This document shows, piece after piece, positions 39,744 through 50,549 of a stretch of 64,000 nucleotides of DNA; positions within the stretch are counted from its first letter, which is position 1; each line of letters begins with the position of its first letter. The stretch covers positions 186,001 through 250,000 of the forward strand of contig NZ_JAOEGB010000002.1 of the NCBI RefSeq assembly GCF_025420585.1. The letters are read 5' to 3'. A model generated the notes under the pieces. The model saw only the letters and a list, made by a program, of their open reading frames with translations. It was not told where the DNA came from and searched no databases. Source of the stretch: Planotetraspora sp. A-T 1434. GTDB taxonomy: Bacteria > Actinomycetota > Actinomycetes > Streptosporangiales > Streptosporangiaceae. A program made the position numbers and the translations under genes.

Positions 39744-41240
39744 GTGACCCGCAAGGAGCTTCTGGACGCGATCGCGCATGGGGACGTGTCCCGGGTGGCG
39801 GCGATGCTCCACCCGGACACCCCGCTGAATCCCGTCAACCGGGTCCTGAACCCTGTCCAGGGCACCACGCCGCTCTACCAGGCGGCCGTGGACGGCGCGC
39901 ACGAGATCGTGCGGCTCCTCCTCGAGTACGGCGCCGACCCGGACCAGGTGAGCGGCGGCGAGTGTGAGGGGCTCCCGCTCTGCGCGGCCGCCTCCTGGGA
40001 TCACGCGGAGACCGTCCAGGCGCTGCTCGACGGCGGCGCCGACCCGGACGCCAGGGAGGGCGGAGAATGGACGGCGCTCCTGTGGGCGGCGTCCAACGGA
40101 AACCTGGCGTCCGCCGACATCCTGCTCGACTCCGGGGCCGGTCCCGACCTCGCCAACGACGACGGCGACACCCCGCTGACCCTGGCGGCGCGGTTCGGGG
40201 CGTACGGACTCGTGTGGTCCCTGCTGGAGCACGGCGCGGATCCGGCCCTGCCCGGCTTCGGCGGCGCGACCGCCCTGGAGACCGCCACTCGCTGGGCCGC
40301 CGTCGATCTGGAGACCGCCATCCGCGAGGAGGTCACCGCCCAGACCACCGGCGACCACACGGTGATCACGGCCAGGACGCACGCCTCCGACGGCACCCAG
40401 CGCGTCACCGTGGAGGCCAGGAACCTTGACGGCGGCGGCTACGGGATCACCCGGCAGTACGGCCATGCGGCCATCGCCACCTCGCTGGAGGTCGCGATGG
40501 GAATCCGTCCGTCCGCCCAGGAGCTGCTCAGGCGCGCCCTGCCGTACCGGGCCCTCGACGAGGACGACGAGACCTGGTGGGCGGCCGTGCACGCCCTGCA
40601 GCGGCGCCACGACGACGAGACGTTCGAGGCGGCGGCCCGCCTGTGCGACAGCGACGATCCGCTGGAGCGCGAGTTCGGCGTGGACGTGCTGGCCGATTTC
40701 GGCTACGACGCCGACAGGAGGCCCTACCGCGAGCGCAGCCTGCCGCTCCTCCAGGACATGTCGGCGCAGGAGGGCGATCCGGCGGTCGTCGAGTCGGTGC
40801 TGCACGCGCTCGGCCACCACGCCGACCAGCGGGCCGTGGCCGAGGTGCTGGAGATCGTCAACCGGCCCGGGCGGACTCCGACCGTCAACGACCCCATGGC
40901 GCTGGCGGCCGTCCTGCCTCCCGATCATGACGAGGGGCTGGCCACGCTGATCCGGCTGAGCGAGAGCCCCGACGCCGACGTGCGCGACTGGGCCACGATG
41001 GGGCTCGCCGGTCTGGCGGCCGACACGCCGCTGATCCGTGACGCGCTCGCCGAACGGCTGGCCGACAGCGACCTCACGACGGTCGCCGAGGCCGCCCAGG
41101 GCCTCGCGGCGCGCGGCGACCGGCGGGCGATCGACGGCGTCCACCGCGTGTTGTGCGAGAGTGGGCCCGACCAGGACTACGCCCGCGATCTGGCCCTGGA
41201 AGCCGCCCGGGAGCTCGGCCTGGAGATCTCCGGGGCGTGA
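39744..41240 (+). CDS. Ankyrin-repeat and HEAT-repeat protein
   Basis: 498 residues. The first 200 hold ankyrin repeats (TPLYQAAVDGAHEIVRLLLEYGADPD, ETVQALLDGGADPDA, TALLWAASNGNLASADILLDSGAGPD, TPLTLAARFGAYGLVWSLLEHGADP). The second half has HEAT/PBS-lyase-like repeats (DPLEREFGVDVLADFG, DPAVVESVLHALGHHAD, DADVRDWATMGLAGLA, DLTTVAEAAQGLAARGD). Such proteins mediate protein-protein contacts; the partner is unknown. The GTG start at 39744 is tentative because no well-placed Shine-Dalgarno exists. Confidence 0.85.
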   Translation: MTRKELLDAIAHGDVSRVAAMLHPDTPLNPVNRVLNPVQGTTPLYQAAVDGAHEIVRLLLEYGADPDQVSGGECEGLPLCAAASWDHAETVQALLDGGADPDAREGGEWTALLWAASNGNLASADILLDSGAGPDLANDDGDTPLTLAARFGAYGLVWSLLEHGADPALPGFGGATALETATRWAAVDLETAIREEVTAQTTGDHTVITARTHASDGTQRVTVEARNLDGGGYGITRQYGHAAIATSLEVAMGIRPSAQELLRRALPYRALDEDDETWWAAVHALQRRHDDETFEAAARLCDSDDPLEREFGVDVLADFGYDADRRPYRERSLPLLQDMSAQEGDPAVVESVLHALGHHADQRAVAEVLEIVNRPGRTPTVNDPMALAAVLPPDHDEGLATLIRLSESPDADVRDWATMGLAGLAADTPLIRDALAERLADSDLTTVAEAAQGLAARGDRRAIDGVHRVLCESGPDQDYARDLALEAARELGLEISGA

Positions 41241-41530
41241 GCCCTGCCTGGTGACGCCGACCGCCAGGCCGAAGTACGGCGCCGCGAAGCCGATCATGGA
41301 GTCACCACCAAGGGCCGTTCGGACCGCCGTCATGGGCCCCGCCTTGGCCGCCGTCATGGCCGCCGTCATGGGCCGCCGTCATGGGCCGCCGTCATGGGCC
41401 TCGTCATGGGCCGCTGGGCCTCCTTGCTGGGCCGCGGGCCTTCTTTGGAGCCTCCGTCCGGCGACCCGGCCATTTCTTTCTGCGCCAAAGATGTTGAGAT
41501 GAATTACGACAATCAGCCAGGAGGCCCTCA
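41241..41530. repeat. Spacer with 13-bp GCCGTCATGGGCC repeats
   Basis: Between the ankyrin/HEAT gene and aidB-like gene. GCCGTCATGGGCC and near copies are repeated head to tail at about 41336-41415. The rest shows no gene; it should hold the promoter of the acyl-CoA dehydrogenase gene close to 41500, where the sequence turns AT-richer (ATGTTGAGATGAATTACGAC). Confidence 0.6.
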
Positions 41531-43141
41531 GTGACCCACGACGTGATCAACCAGGTACCCCCGCTGATCGGGCACGACGTCTCAGGTGACCGCGCGCTGC
41601 TCGACGGGATGGCCCGGGAGGGCGCGGACTGGGCCACGGGAGAGCTCCGCCAGCTGGGTCTGCTGGCCGGATCGGCGAAGGCGCAGGAGTGGGGGCGCCT
41701 CGCCAACGAGAACCCGCCGGTGCTGCGGACGCACGACCGTTACGGCCACCGGATCGACGAGGTCGAGTTCCACCCGGCCTGGCACGAGCTGATGGCCGTC
41801 GCGGTCGAGAGCGGCATGCACGCGTCGCCGTGGACCGCTCGCCGGCCCGGCGCGCATGTGGCGCGGGCGGCCAAGTTCTTCACCTGGTCCCAGGTCGAGG
41901 CCGGGCACGGATGCCCGATCTCGATGACGTACGCCGCCGTGGCCGCCCTCCGGCACTCCCCCGCGCTCAGGTCGGAGTGGGAGCCGCTGCTCGCCTCGCG
42001 CACCTATGACTTCGGGCTCCGGCCCGCCCACGAGAAGCGCGGGGTGCTCGCCGGGATGGCGATGACCGAGAAGCAGGGCGGCTCGGACGTCCGCGCCAAC
42101 ACCACCCGGGCGGAGCCGCTCGCCGACGGGAGCTTCGCCCTGACCGGGCACAAGTGGTTCAACTCCGCCCCCATGTGCGATGTGTTCCTCGTGCTGGCCC
42201 AGGCTCCCGGCGGCCTGTCGTGCTTCCTGCTGCCGCGCGTGCTGCCGGACGGCTCCCGCAACGCGATTCGGCTGGTCCGGCTCAAGGAGAAGCTGGGCAA
42301 CCGGTCGAACGCCTCCGCCGAGGTGGAGTACGACGGCGCCGTGGCGTACCTCGTCGGCGAGGAGGGCCGGGGCGTGCGGACGATCATCGAGATGGTCAAC
42401 ATGACCCGGCTCGACTGCGTGATCGGGTCCGCCGCCGGCATGCGGTACGGCGTGGCCCAGGCGCTCCACCACGCCCGGCACCGCAAGGCCTTCGGCAGGG
42501 AGCTGATCGACCAGCCGCTGATGCGCAACGTGCTGGCCGATCTGGCGTTGGAGTCCGAGGCGGCGACCACGCTGATGCTGCGCCTGGCCGGGGCGACCGA
42601 CCGGGCGGTGCGCGGTGATGCCGCCGAGGGCCTGTTCCGCCGTACGGCTCTCGCCGCCTCGAAGTACTGGGTGTGCAAGCGAGCCCCCGTCCACGCGGCC
42701 GAGTCGCTGGAGTGCCTGGGCGGCAACGGGTACGTCGAGGAGTCGCAGATGCCCAGGCTGTTCCGGGAGTCGCCGCTGAACGGCATCTGGGAGGGCTCGG
42801 GCAACGTGGCCGCGCTCGACCTGATGCGGGCGCTCGCGCGGGAGCCCGAGGCGCTGGAGGCGTTCTTCGCCGAGGTGGCGCTGGCCGGCGACCCCCGCGT
42901 GAGCGAGGCGTCCGAACGGGTGCTGAAGACCGTCGCCTCCGCCGGTGAGTCCGACGCCCGCCGCGTCGCCGAGGAGATGGCCGTCGTCCTCCAGGCGTCC
43001 CTGCTCGTACGGCACGCGCCCCCGGCCGTGTCCGACGCGTTCTGCGCCTCCCGCCTCTCCGGCGACTGGGGCCGGGCGTTCGGCACCCTGCCAGCCGGTC
43101 TGGAGCTGGACGCCGTCATCGAGCGGGCCGCCTTCCTGTAG
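41531..43141 (+). CDS. AidB-like acyl-CoA dehydrogenase
   Basis: 536 residues of the AidB branch of the acyl-CoA dehydrogenases, longer than catabolic members. FAD/substrate blocks are AMTEKQGGSDVRANTTRA, LTGHKWFNSAPMCDVFLVLA, RLKEKLGNRSNASAEVEYDGA, and the C-terminal ESLECLGGNGYVEESQMPRLFRESPLNGIWEGSGN. AidB proteins bind DNA and are induced in the adaptive response to alkylation; the enzymatic role is unclear. The start has AGGAGG eight bases upstream. Confidence 0.9.
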   Translation: MTHDVINQVPPLIGHDVSGDRALLDGMAREGADWATGELRQLGLLAGSAKAQEWGRLANENPPVLRTHDRYGHRIDEVEFHPAWHELMAVAVESGMHASPWTARRPGAHVARAAKFFTWSQVEAGHGCPISMTYAAVAALRHSPALRSEWEPLLASRTYDFGLRPAHEKRGVLAGMAMTEKQGGSDVRANTTRAEPLADGSFALTGHKWFNSAPMCDVFLVLAQAPGGLSCFLLPRVLPDGSRNAIRLVRLKEKLGNRSNASAEVEYDGAVAYLVGEEGRGVRTIIEMVNMTRLDCVIGSAAGMRYGVAQALHHARHRKAFGRELIDQPLMRNVLADLALESEAATTLMLRLAGATDRAVRGDAAEGLFRRTALAASKYWVCKRAPVHAAESLECLGGNGYVEESQMPRLFRESPLNGIWEGSGNVAALDLMRALAREPEALEAFFAEVALAGDPRVSEASERVLKTVASAGESDARRVAEEMAVVLQASLLVRHAPPAVSDAFCASRLSGDWGRAFGTLPAGLELDAVIERAAFL

Positions 43142-43206
43142 CCGGTCACGGGACAGCTACATGCAGTTAATCAATCGGAAACAGGACGCCGGTGTCATGA
43201 AGGGGA

Positions 43207-43310
43207 CCCACCGGACGACGGTGGGGCGCACCTAGGGTTCCGTTCGGCTGGTCCGAGAGGTGCAGGCGGCTCGCGTGAGCCGTTCCACGGCGGGACAAAA
43301 GCCCGGGAGG
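43207..43310 (+). ncRNA. Guanidine-I (ykkC) riboswitch
   Basis: CCTAGGGTTCCG (43231-43242), CTGGTCCGAGAGG (43248-43260) and ACGGCGGGACAAAAGCCCGGGAG (43287-43309) are the three conserved blocks of the guanidine-I riboswitch. CCCACCG-N5-CGGTGGG at 43207-43225 is a perfect hairpin directly in front. GAGGCAA-N4-TTGCCTC at 43307-43324 follows and may be the expression platform. The genes below encode guanidine hydrolase and an ABC transporter, as expected. Edges are approximate. Confidence 0.93.
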
Positions 43311-43357
43311 CAAGCCATTGCCTCTGCGCATGAGGCTTTCCCCTTTGAGGAGCATCC

Positions 43358-44479
43358 GTGGGACACCTCCACCACAACTACGGCCCCGAGGCGAGATACG
43401 CCGTCGAGCGCGAGGCCGAGCTGCCCACCACCATGCACCAGCGTGAGATCGAGCGCGGCCTGGAGCTGGGCCTGCAGGGGGCCGACTCGATCGTCGACCG
43501 GACGATCCCGACGTTCTCGCGGGGCGAGTTGCCGCACTTCGCCGGGATCAACACCTTCCTCAAAGCTCCGTACGTCGAGGACGTTCGGCGCTGCGGAGAG
43601 TACGACGTGGCCGTGCTCGGGGCGCCCTTCGACGGCGGCACGACCTACCGCTCGGGGACCCGGTTCGGGCCGCAGGGCATCCGCAAGATCTCCGCTCTCT
43701 ACGGCCCGTACAGCTTCGAGCTGGGCGTGGACCTCCGGGAGTCCATCACCATCTGCGATCTGGGCGACATCTTCACGATCCCGGCGAACATCGAGAAGAC
43801 CTTCGACCAGATCAGCAAGGGCGTCTCGCACGTCTACGAGAGCGGCGCCTTCCCGGTGATCCTGGGCGGCGACCACTCGATCGGCTACCCGACCGTCCGG
43901 GGCATCGCCGAGCACCATTCCGGAAATATCGGGATCATTCACTTCGATCGGCACGTCGACACCCAGGAGACGGACCTCGACGAGCGGATGCACACGACGC
44001 CGTGGTTCCACGCCACGGACATCCCGAACGTGCCGGCCAAGAACCTCGTCCAGATCGGCATCGGCGGCTGGCAGGCCCCTCGTCCCGGCGTGAAGGTCGG
44101 CCGGGAGCGCGGGACGACCATCATGACGGTCACCGACTGCGTCGAGATGGGCATCGAGGCCGCCGCCGAGCGGGCCCTGGAGGTCGCCTGGGACGGCGCC
44201 GAGGCCGTCTGGCTGTCGTTCGACGTGGACTGCCTCGACGCCGCCTTCGTGCCGGGCACCGGATGGCCCGAGCCCGGCGGCTTCCTCCCTCGCGAGGTGC
44301 TCAAGTTCATCCAGCTCATCGCCGACGCCCGGCCGCTCGCCGGGATCGAGGTCGTCGAGTGCTCCCCGCCGTACGACAACGCGGACATCACCTCGCTCAT
44401 CGCCACCCGCGTGATCTGCGACACCCTCGGGTGCCTCGTTCGCGCGGGTCACCTCCCCAAGAAGAAGGGGGTGGCGTGA
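43358..44479 (+). CDS. gdmH: Guanidine hydrolase (ureohydrolase family)
   Basis: 373 residues of the arginase/agmatinase fold. Metal ligands are in LGGDHSIGYP, IHFDRHVDTQETD (Asp, His, Asp) and SFDVDCLDAAFVPGTGWPEPGG. The HFDRHVDTQETDLDERMHTTPWFHAT block and the N terminus HLHHNYGPEA are those of the nickel-dependent guanidine hydrolases (Sll1077/GdmH) rather than agmatinases, which carry HFDAHTD. It splits guanidine to urea and ammonia. The riboswitch directly upstream supports this reading. GTG 43358 follows GAGGAG. No Ni-insertion helper genes or urease are in the window. Confidence 0.88.
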   Translation: MGHLHHNYGPEARYAVEREAELPTTMHQREIERGLELGLQGADSIVDRTIPTFSRGELPHFAGINTFLKAPYVEDVRRCGEYDVAVLGAPFDGGTTYRSGTRFGPQGIRKISALYGPYSFELGVDLRESITICDLGDIFTIPANIEKTFDQISKGVSHVYESGAFPVILGGDHSIGYPTVRGIAEHHSGNIGIIHFDRHVDTQETDLDERMHTTPWFHATDIPNVPAKNLVQIGIGGWQAPRPGVKVGRERGTTIMTVTDCVEMGIEAAAERALEVAWDGAEAVWLSFDVDCLDAAFVPGTGWPEPGGFLPREVLKFIQLIADARPLAGIEVVECSPPYDNADITSLIATRVICDTLGCLVRAGHLPKKKGVA

Positions 44480-45471
44480 TGCCACGCCGTTTACCGCTTG
44501 TCGTCTCCGCAGTCCTGCTGGTCTCCGTCGTCACCGCCTGCACCTCGCCCCAGAAGGCCGGGACGTCGCCCTCCGGTGGCGGGACAAAGATCACGCTCGG
44601 CTTCAGCGCCTGGCCCGGCTGGCTCCCCTGGCAGGTCGCCGAGGAGGAGGGCCTGTTCAAGAAGAACGGCGTGGACGTCGAGCTGAAGTATTTCGACAGC
44701 TACACCGACTCGCTGAACGCGCTGGCCACCGGGAAGATCGACGCCAACAGCCAGACGCTGAACGACACGCTCGCGTCGGTCGCCGGTGGCGCGAAGCAGA
44801 GCATCGTGCTGGTCAACGACAACTCGACCGGCAACGACCAGATCATCGCCCGCCCCGGCATCTCCTCTCTCGCCGGCCTGAAGGGCAAGACGGTCGCGGC
44901 GGAGCAGGGGACGGTGGACCACTACCTGCTCCTGCTGGCGCTTGAGAAGGCGGGGCTGACCGAGGCCGACGTCAAGTTCCAGCCGCTGGCGACCGACGCC
45001 GCCGCGGCGGCCTTCGTTTCCGGCCAGGTGGACGCCGTGGGCGTGTTCGCGCCGTTCACCACCACCGCGCTGAAGTTGAAGGGCAGCCGGGCCATCGCCA
45101 CCTCGGCCGACTTCCCGGGGGCCATCCCGGACCATCTGGTGGTCACCCGTGACCTGATCGGCCGGGACGCCAAAGCCGTACAGGCCCTGGTGAAGACCTG
45201 GTTCGACACGACCGCGTGGATCGCCGCGAACCGGCCGAAGGCCATGGAGATCATGGCGAAGCGGGGCGGGGTCAACGTTCCCGACTACGAGTCGTACGAC
45301 AAGGGCACGACGATCTTCTCGCTGGAGCAGAACCGGCAGGCCTTCGGCGGCGACCTGGCGAACCAGGCGAAGCGGATCTCGGACTTCCTGGTCTCCACGA
45401 AGCTGGTGGACTCCGCGCCGCCCCTGGACGGCCTCATCGCCCCCCAGTTCGTCCAGGCGGTCCAGCCATGA
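44479..45471 (+). CDS. ABC transporter substrate-binding lipoprotein (guanidine type)
   Basis: 330 residues. Lipoprotein signal: basic start, hydrophobic stretch and lipobox VVTAC (Cys about 21). The mature part is a SsuA/TauA/NMT1-like binding protein (LGFSAWPGWLPWQVAEEEGLFKKNGVDVELKYF, SLAGLKGKTVAAEQGTVDHYLL). Together with the riboswitch and hydrolase genes it is probably the guanidine-binding part of the importer. The start overlaps the hydrolase stop by one base (TGATG). Confidence 0.88.
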   Translation: MPRRLPLVVSAVLLVSVVTACTSPQKAGTSPSGGGTKITLGFSAWPGWLPWQVAEEEGLFKKNGVDVELKYFDSYTDSLNALATGKIDANSQTLNDTLASVAGGAKQSIVLVNDNSTGNDQIIARPGISSLAGLKGKTVAAEQGTVDHYLLLLALEKAGLTEADVKFQPLATDAAAAAFVSGQVDAVGVFAPFTTTALKLKGSRAIATSADFPGAIPDHLVVTRDLIGRDAKAVQALVKTWFDTTAWIAANRPKAMEIMAKRGGVNVPDYESYDKGTTIFSLEQNRQAFGGDLANQAKRISDFLVSTKLVDSAPPLDGLIAPQFVQAVQP

Positions 45472-45485
45472 CCCGCCCCCTCCGC

Positions 45486-45603
45486 CGTGATCATGCACGG
45501 GTTCCCAGGGACCCGTCCTCACCTGCCCCCTCCCCCGGCGTGATCATGCACGGATTCCCGGTCACGCCCTCCCACCAGGCGTCGCGCGGATGGTGATCAT
45601 GCA
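45486..45603 (+). repeat. 53-bp-period GATC core array, locus F (3 cores)
   Basis: Cores start at 45486, 45539 and 45592 (last one GGTGATCATGCA), exactly 53 bases apart. Unit 1 continues CGGGTTCCCAGGG with an ACCTGCCCC block; unit 2 continues CGGATTCCCGG with an ACCAGGC block. Units 1 and 2 resemble units 1 and 2 of locus D in the same order, so the whole triplet behaves as one element of about 118 bases. The third core provides the candidate start codons of the permease gene. Confidence 0.9.
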
Positions 45604-46447
45604 ATCGACATCGGAGACCACGATCGCGCCACCCGGCGCTCGCCCCGCGGCCACCGCGCCGCCCCCGGCCCGCGTCAAGCTCCTCACCACCTCCGTGTCC
45701 TCGCGTACGGCGTGGCTCCTGCGGGCGCTGTCGATCCTCGGCCCGCTGGCCGCGTGGTGGGCGCTGAGCGCGGGGGGCGTGGTGGATCCCACGTTCCTCC
45801 CGTCGCCCTCGGCGGTCTGGACGGCCGGCGTGACCATGGCGCAGAGCGGCGACCTGCCGTCCGACCTGCTGGCGAGCCTCGGCCGGATCGGCGCCGGCTT
45901 CGGCCTGGCCGTGCTCATCTCGGTGCCCGTGGGGTTCGCCATGGGGACGCTGGGGTGGGCCCAGCCGCTGTTCGAACCGGTCATCGGGATCCTGCGCTAC
46001 CTGCCGGCCTCGGCGTTCATTCCCCTGCTGATCATCTGGCTGGGCATCGGGGAGCCGTCCAAGATCGCGCTGCTCGTCCTCGGGGTGGTGTTCTTCAACA
46101 CGCTGATGACCGCCGACGCCGTACGGCAGGTGCCGTACCGGCTGCTGGAGGTCTCGGCGACGCTCGGGGCGTCGCGTCTCAGGGTGGCCTCGCGGGTGGT
46201 CCTGCCGTACGCGCTGCCCGGGATCATCGACGCCATGCGGGTCAACGCGGCCGCCGCGTGGAACTTCGTGGTGGTCGCGGAACTGGTCGCGGCCACCTCG
46301 GGCCTCGGCTACCGGATCACGCGGGCGCAGCGGTTCCTGCAGACCGACCGGATCTTCGCGATCCTCGTCGTCATCGGGCTGATCGGGCTCACCATCGACA
46401 TCGCGCTCCGGCTGCTGCGCTCCCGCGTGGGGAGGTGGACGCGGTGA
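45590..46447 (+). CDS. ABC transporter permease (guanidine type)
   Basis: 285 residues, six membrane helices, of the SsuC/TauC-like permease family; the EAA loop reads RLLEVSATLGASRLRVASRVVLPYALPGIIDAMR (about 183-216). The N terminus is hydrophilic and overlaps the repeat core, so ATG 45590 and ATG 45599 are both possible. It is separated from the binding-protein gene by locus F but lies in the same direction and overlaps the ATPase gene by four bases. Confidence 0.88.
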   Translation: MVIMQSTSETTIAPPGARPAATAPPPARVKLLTTSVSSRTAWLLRALSILGPLAAWWALSAGGVVDPTFLPSPSAVWTAGVTMAQSGDLPSDLLASLGRIGAGFGLAVLISVPVGFAMGTLGWAQPLFEPVIGILRYLPASAFIPLLIIWLGIGEPSKIALLVLGVVFFNTLMTADAVRQVPYRLLEVSATLGASRLRVASRVVLPYALPGIIDAMRVNAAAAWNFVVVAELVAATSGLGYRITRAQRFLQTDRIFAILVVIGLIGLTIDIALRLLRSRVGRWTR

Positions 46448-47304
46448 CATCCGCTGCCATGGCCGGGCTCCGGATCGAAAGCCTGAGCAAGGAGTTCACG
46501 GCCGGCAGGCCGGTGCTCCAGGACGTCGACCTGGCGGTCGCCCCGGGCGAGTTCGTCTGCGTCGTCGGGGCGAGCGGATCGGGCAAGTCGACGCTGCTGT
46601 GCCTCATCGCCGGCCTCTCCCGGCCCACGGCCGGGCGGGTGCTGCTGGACGGCCACGAGGTCGCCGGGCCGGGTCCGGACCGCGGCATGGTGTTCCAGAC
46701 CGCCTCCCTGTTCCCCTGGCGGAACGTGGCGCACAACGTGGCGTTCGGCCTGGAGGCGCTGGGCGTGCCCCGCGGGCGGCGCCAGGAGCGCGTCCGGTGG
46801 CTGCTGGACGAGGTCGGCCTCGGTCACCTCGCGACGGCGCTCCCCGGCCGCCTCTCCGGCGGGCAGCAGCAGCGGGTGTCGATCGCCCGGGCGCTCGCCT
46901 GCTCCCCCCGCGTCCTGCTGCTCGACGAGCCGTTCGGGGCGCTGGACGTGCAGACCAAGGAGGACATGCAGCTGTTCATCCGGCAGGTGTGGCAGGACGT
47001 CGGCACGGACCCGCTGACGGCCCCGCTGACGGACCCGGAGGCGCCGCACGCGCCCGCGGACCCGGCCCACCGTTCCACGATCGTCATGGTGACCCACGAC
47101 GTCGAGGAGGCCGTGTTCCTGGGGCAGCGGGTGCTCGTGCTGTCCAGCGACCCCGGCCGGATAAGTCAGGACATAGCGGTTAACCTGCCGGAGCCGCGGT
47201 CGCTGGAGATGAAGCGCTCCCCCGAGTTCCTCGAGCTCAAGGCCACCGTGGAGGACCTGGTCCGGGCCGAACACCGCGCCCACCAGGCCCGTACGGCATT
47301 GTGA
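46444..47304 (+). CDS. ABC transporter ATP-binding protein (guanidine type)
   Basis: 286 residues. Walker A GASGSGKST (about 42-50), Q-loop FQTASLFPW, signature LSGGQQQRVSIARAL, Walker B VLLLDEPFGALD and the switch His in VMVTHDVEEA are all intact. An insert of about 20 residues (TDPLTAPLTDPEAPHAPADPAHRS) lies between Walker B and the switch. It is of the SsuB/TauB type and completes the importer. GTG 46444 overlaps the permease stop (GTGA). Confidence 0.9.
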   Translation: MTSAAMAGLRIESLSKEFTAGRPVLQDVDLAVAPGEFVCVVGASGSGKSTLLCLIAGLSRPTAGRVLLDGHEVAGPGPDRGMVFQTASLFPWRNVAHNVAFGLEALGVPRGRRQERVRWLLDEVGLGHLATALPGRLSGGQQQRVSIARALACSPRVLLLDEPFGALDVQTKEDMQLFIRQVWQDVGTDPLTAPLTDPEAPHAPADPAHRSTIVMVTHDVEEAVFLGQRVLVLSSDPGRISQDIAVNLPEPRSLEMKRSPEFLELKATVEDLVRAEHRAHQARTAL

Positions 47305-47316
47305 TCGCGCCGTCCA

Positions 47317-47433
47317 GTCATGATCACGTACGGCACAGCCGCAGGCTGGCAAGGTGTTCGGGAAAGTGCGCATGATCACGGCGTGGGGGTGAGCGGGTCC
47401 CGAGGCATGCGCGGGAACCCGTGCATGATCACG
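47317..47433 (-). repeat. 53-bp-period GATC core array, locus G (3 cores)
   Basis: Minus-oriented cores end at 47328, 47380 and 47433, 52 and 53 bases apart. On the minus strand units read CGTGATCATGCACGGGTTCCCGCG and CGTGATCATGCGCACTTTCCCGAA. The array lies after the ATPase gene, opposite in orientation to it, and before the OsmC gene. With locus F it brackets the permease/ATPase pair as oppositely oriented copies. Confidence 0.87.
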
Positions 47434-47532
47434 GCGGTGGAGAGGGGGGGACGGGATGCCGGTGCCTCTTCCAGTAGGGCGGCGGCGTTAAGGTCGCTGA
47501 TGGATAAGACTCTCGACTGAAGGGATATCGCC

Positions 47533-47961
47533 ATGGCGACCACCCGTACCGCGACGACCCAGTGGAAGGGCGCGCTCCTCGACGGCTCCGGCACCGTCTC
47601 GCTGGACACCTCCGGCGTCGGCACCTTCGACGTCTCCTGGCCGTCGCGAGCCGAGCAGGCGAACGGCAAGACGAGCCCGGAGGAGCTCATCGCCGCGGCT
47701 CACTCGTCGTGCTTCTCGATGGCCCTGTCGCACGGCCTGGCCCAGGCCGGGACGCCGCCGCAGTCCATCGAGACCAAGGCCGACGTGACCTTCCAGCCCG
47801 GTGAGGGCATCACCGGGATCGTCCTGTCGGTCCGCGGTCAGGTGCCCGGCATCTCCGCCGAGGACTTCCAGCAGGCGGCCCAGACGGCCAAGGCCAACTG
47901 CCCGGTCAGCAAGGCCCTGGCCGGCACGACCATCACGCTGAACGCCGAGCTCGTCGGCTGA
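47533..47961 (+). CDS. OsmC family peroxiredoxin
   Basis: 142 residues of the OsmC family of organic hydroperoxide reductases. The resolving/peroxidatic cysteines are in AAHSSCFSMALSHGL and QTAKANCPVSKAL. An N-terminal beta part (TTQWKGALLDGSGTVSLDTSG) is typical. It detoxifies organic peroxides. GAAGGGATATCGCC precedes the ATG. A terminator hairpin follows. Confidence 0.93.
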   Translation: MATTRTATTQWKGALLDGSGTVSLDTSGVGTFDVSWPSRAEQANGKTSPEELIAAAHSSCFSMALSHGLAQAGTPPQSIETKADVTFQPGEGITGIVLSVRGQVPGISAEDFQQAAQTAKANCPVSKALAGTTITLNAELVG

Positions 47962-47973
47962 ACGACCACGAAG

Positions 47974-48012
47974 GCCCCCGTCCGGACCATTCCCACCGTT
48001 CCGGTCGGGGGC
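47974..48012 (+). terminator. Hairpin terminator after osmC
   Basis: GCCCCCGTCCGGA and TTCCGGTCGGGGGC pair over about twelve bases with one mismatch and a loop of about twelve bases. It lies 12 bases after the osmC stop. There is no long T-tract, which is usual in this GC class. Confidence 0.75.
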
Positions 48013-48087
48013 TCTCACTTCTCCCGCCCGTTACGGGCGAATCTTCCTTGGTGCGCGATTGGCCGCGGGAGAGGAGAATGAGGTTAC

Positions 48088-50215
<2,128 letters not shown>

Positions 50216-50220
<5 letters not shown>

Positions 50221-50539
50221 TCATGCACAGGTTCCCGAGGAATGCCTCTGACCTGCGAAGCAGCCATTCGTGATCATGCACGGCTTCCCCCGCCCCCTTG
50301 CTGACCTGCGTACAGCCTGGGCGTGATCAAGCATTTACCAGCTGTGCATGATCACACATACGCATTCCCAGGACCGGCTGTGCATGATCACACACACGCA
50401 TTCCCAGCTCAGGCGTGGTCACCGGGAACCCGTACATGATCACCGTCCCGCGGACCAGGAACTCTAGGAATCCGCGCATGATCACGCACCCCATATGCGC
50501 AGGTCCGGGATGGTCCCCGGGAACGTGTGCATGATCACG
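50216..50539. repeat. GATC core arrays, locus H, facing groups
   Basis: Between convergent genes. Plus-oriented cores start at 50216, 50269 and 50322 (last one CGTGATCAAGCA), exactly 53 bases apart. Minus-oriented cores end at 50356, 50392, 50444, 50486 and 50539 (36, 52, 42 and 53 bases apart). The first plus core contains the glgX stop codon. This is the longest member of the family and, like locus B, changes orientation in the middle of the gap. Nothing else is seen between the two genes. Confidence 0.87.
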
Positions 50540-50549
50540 GCGGAGGGGG

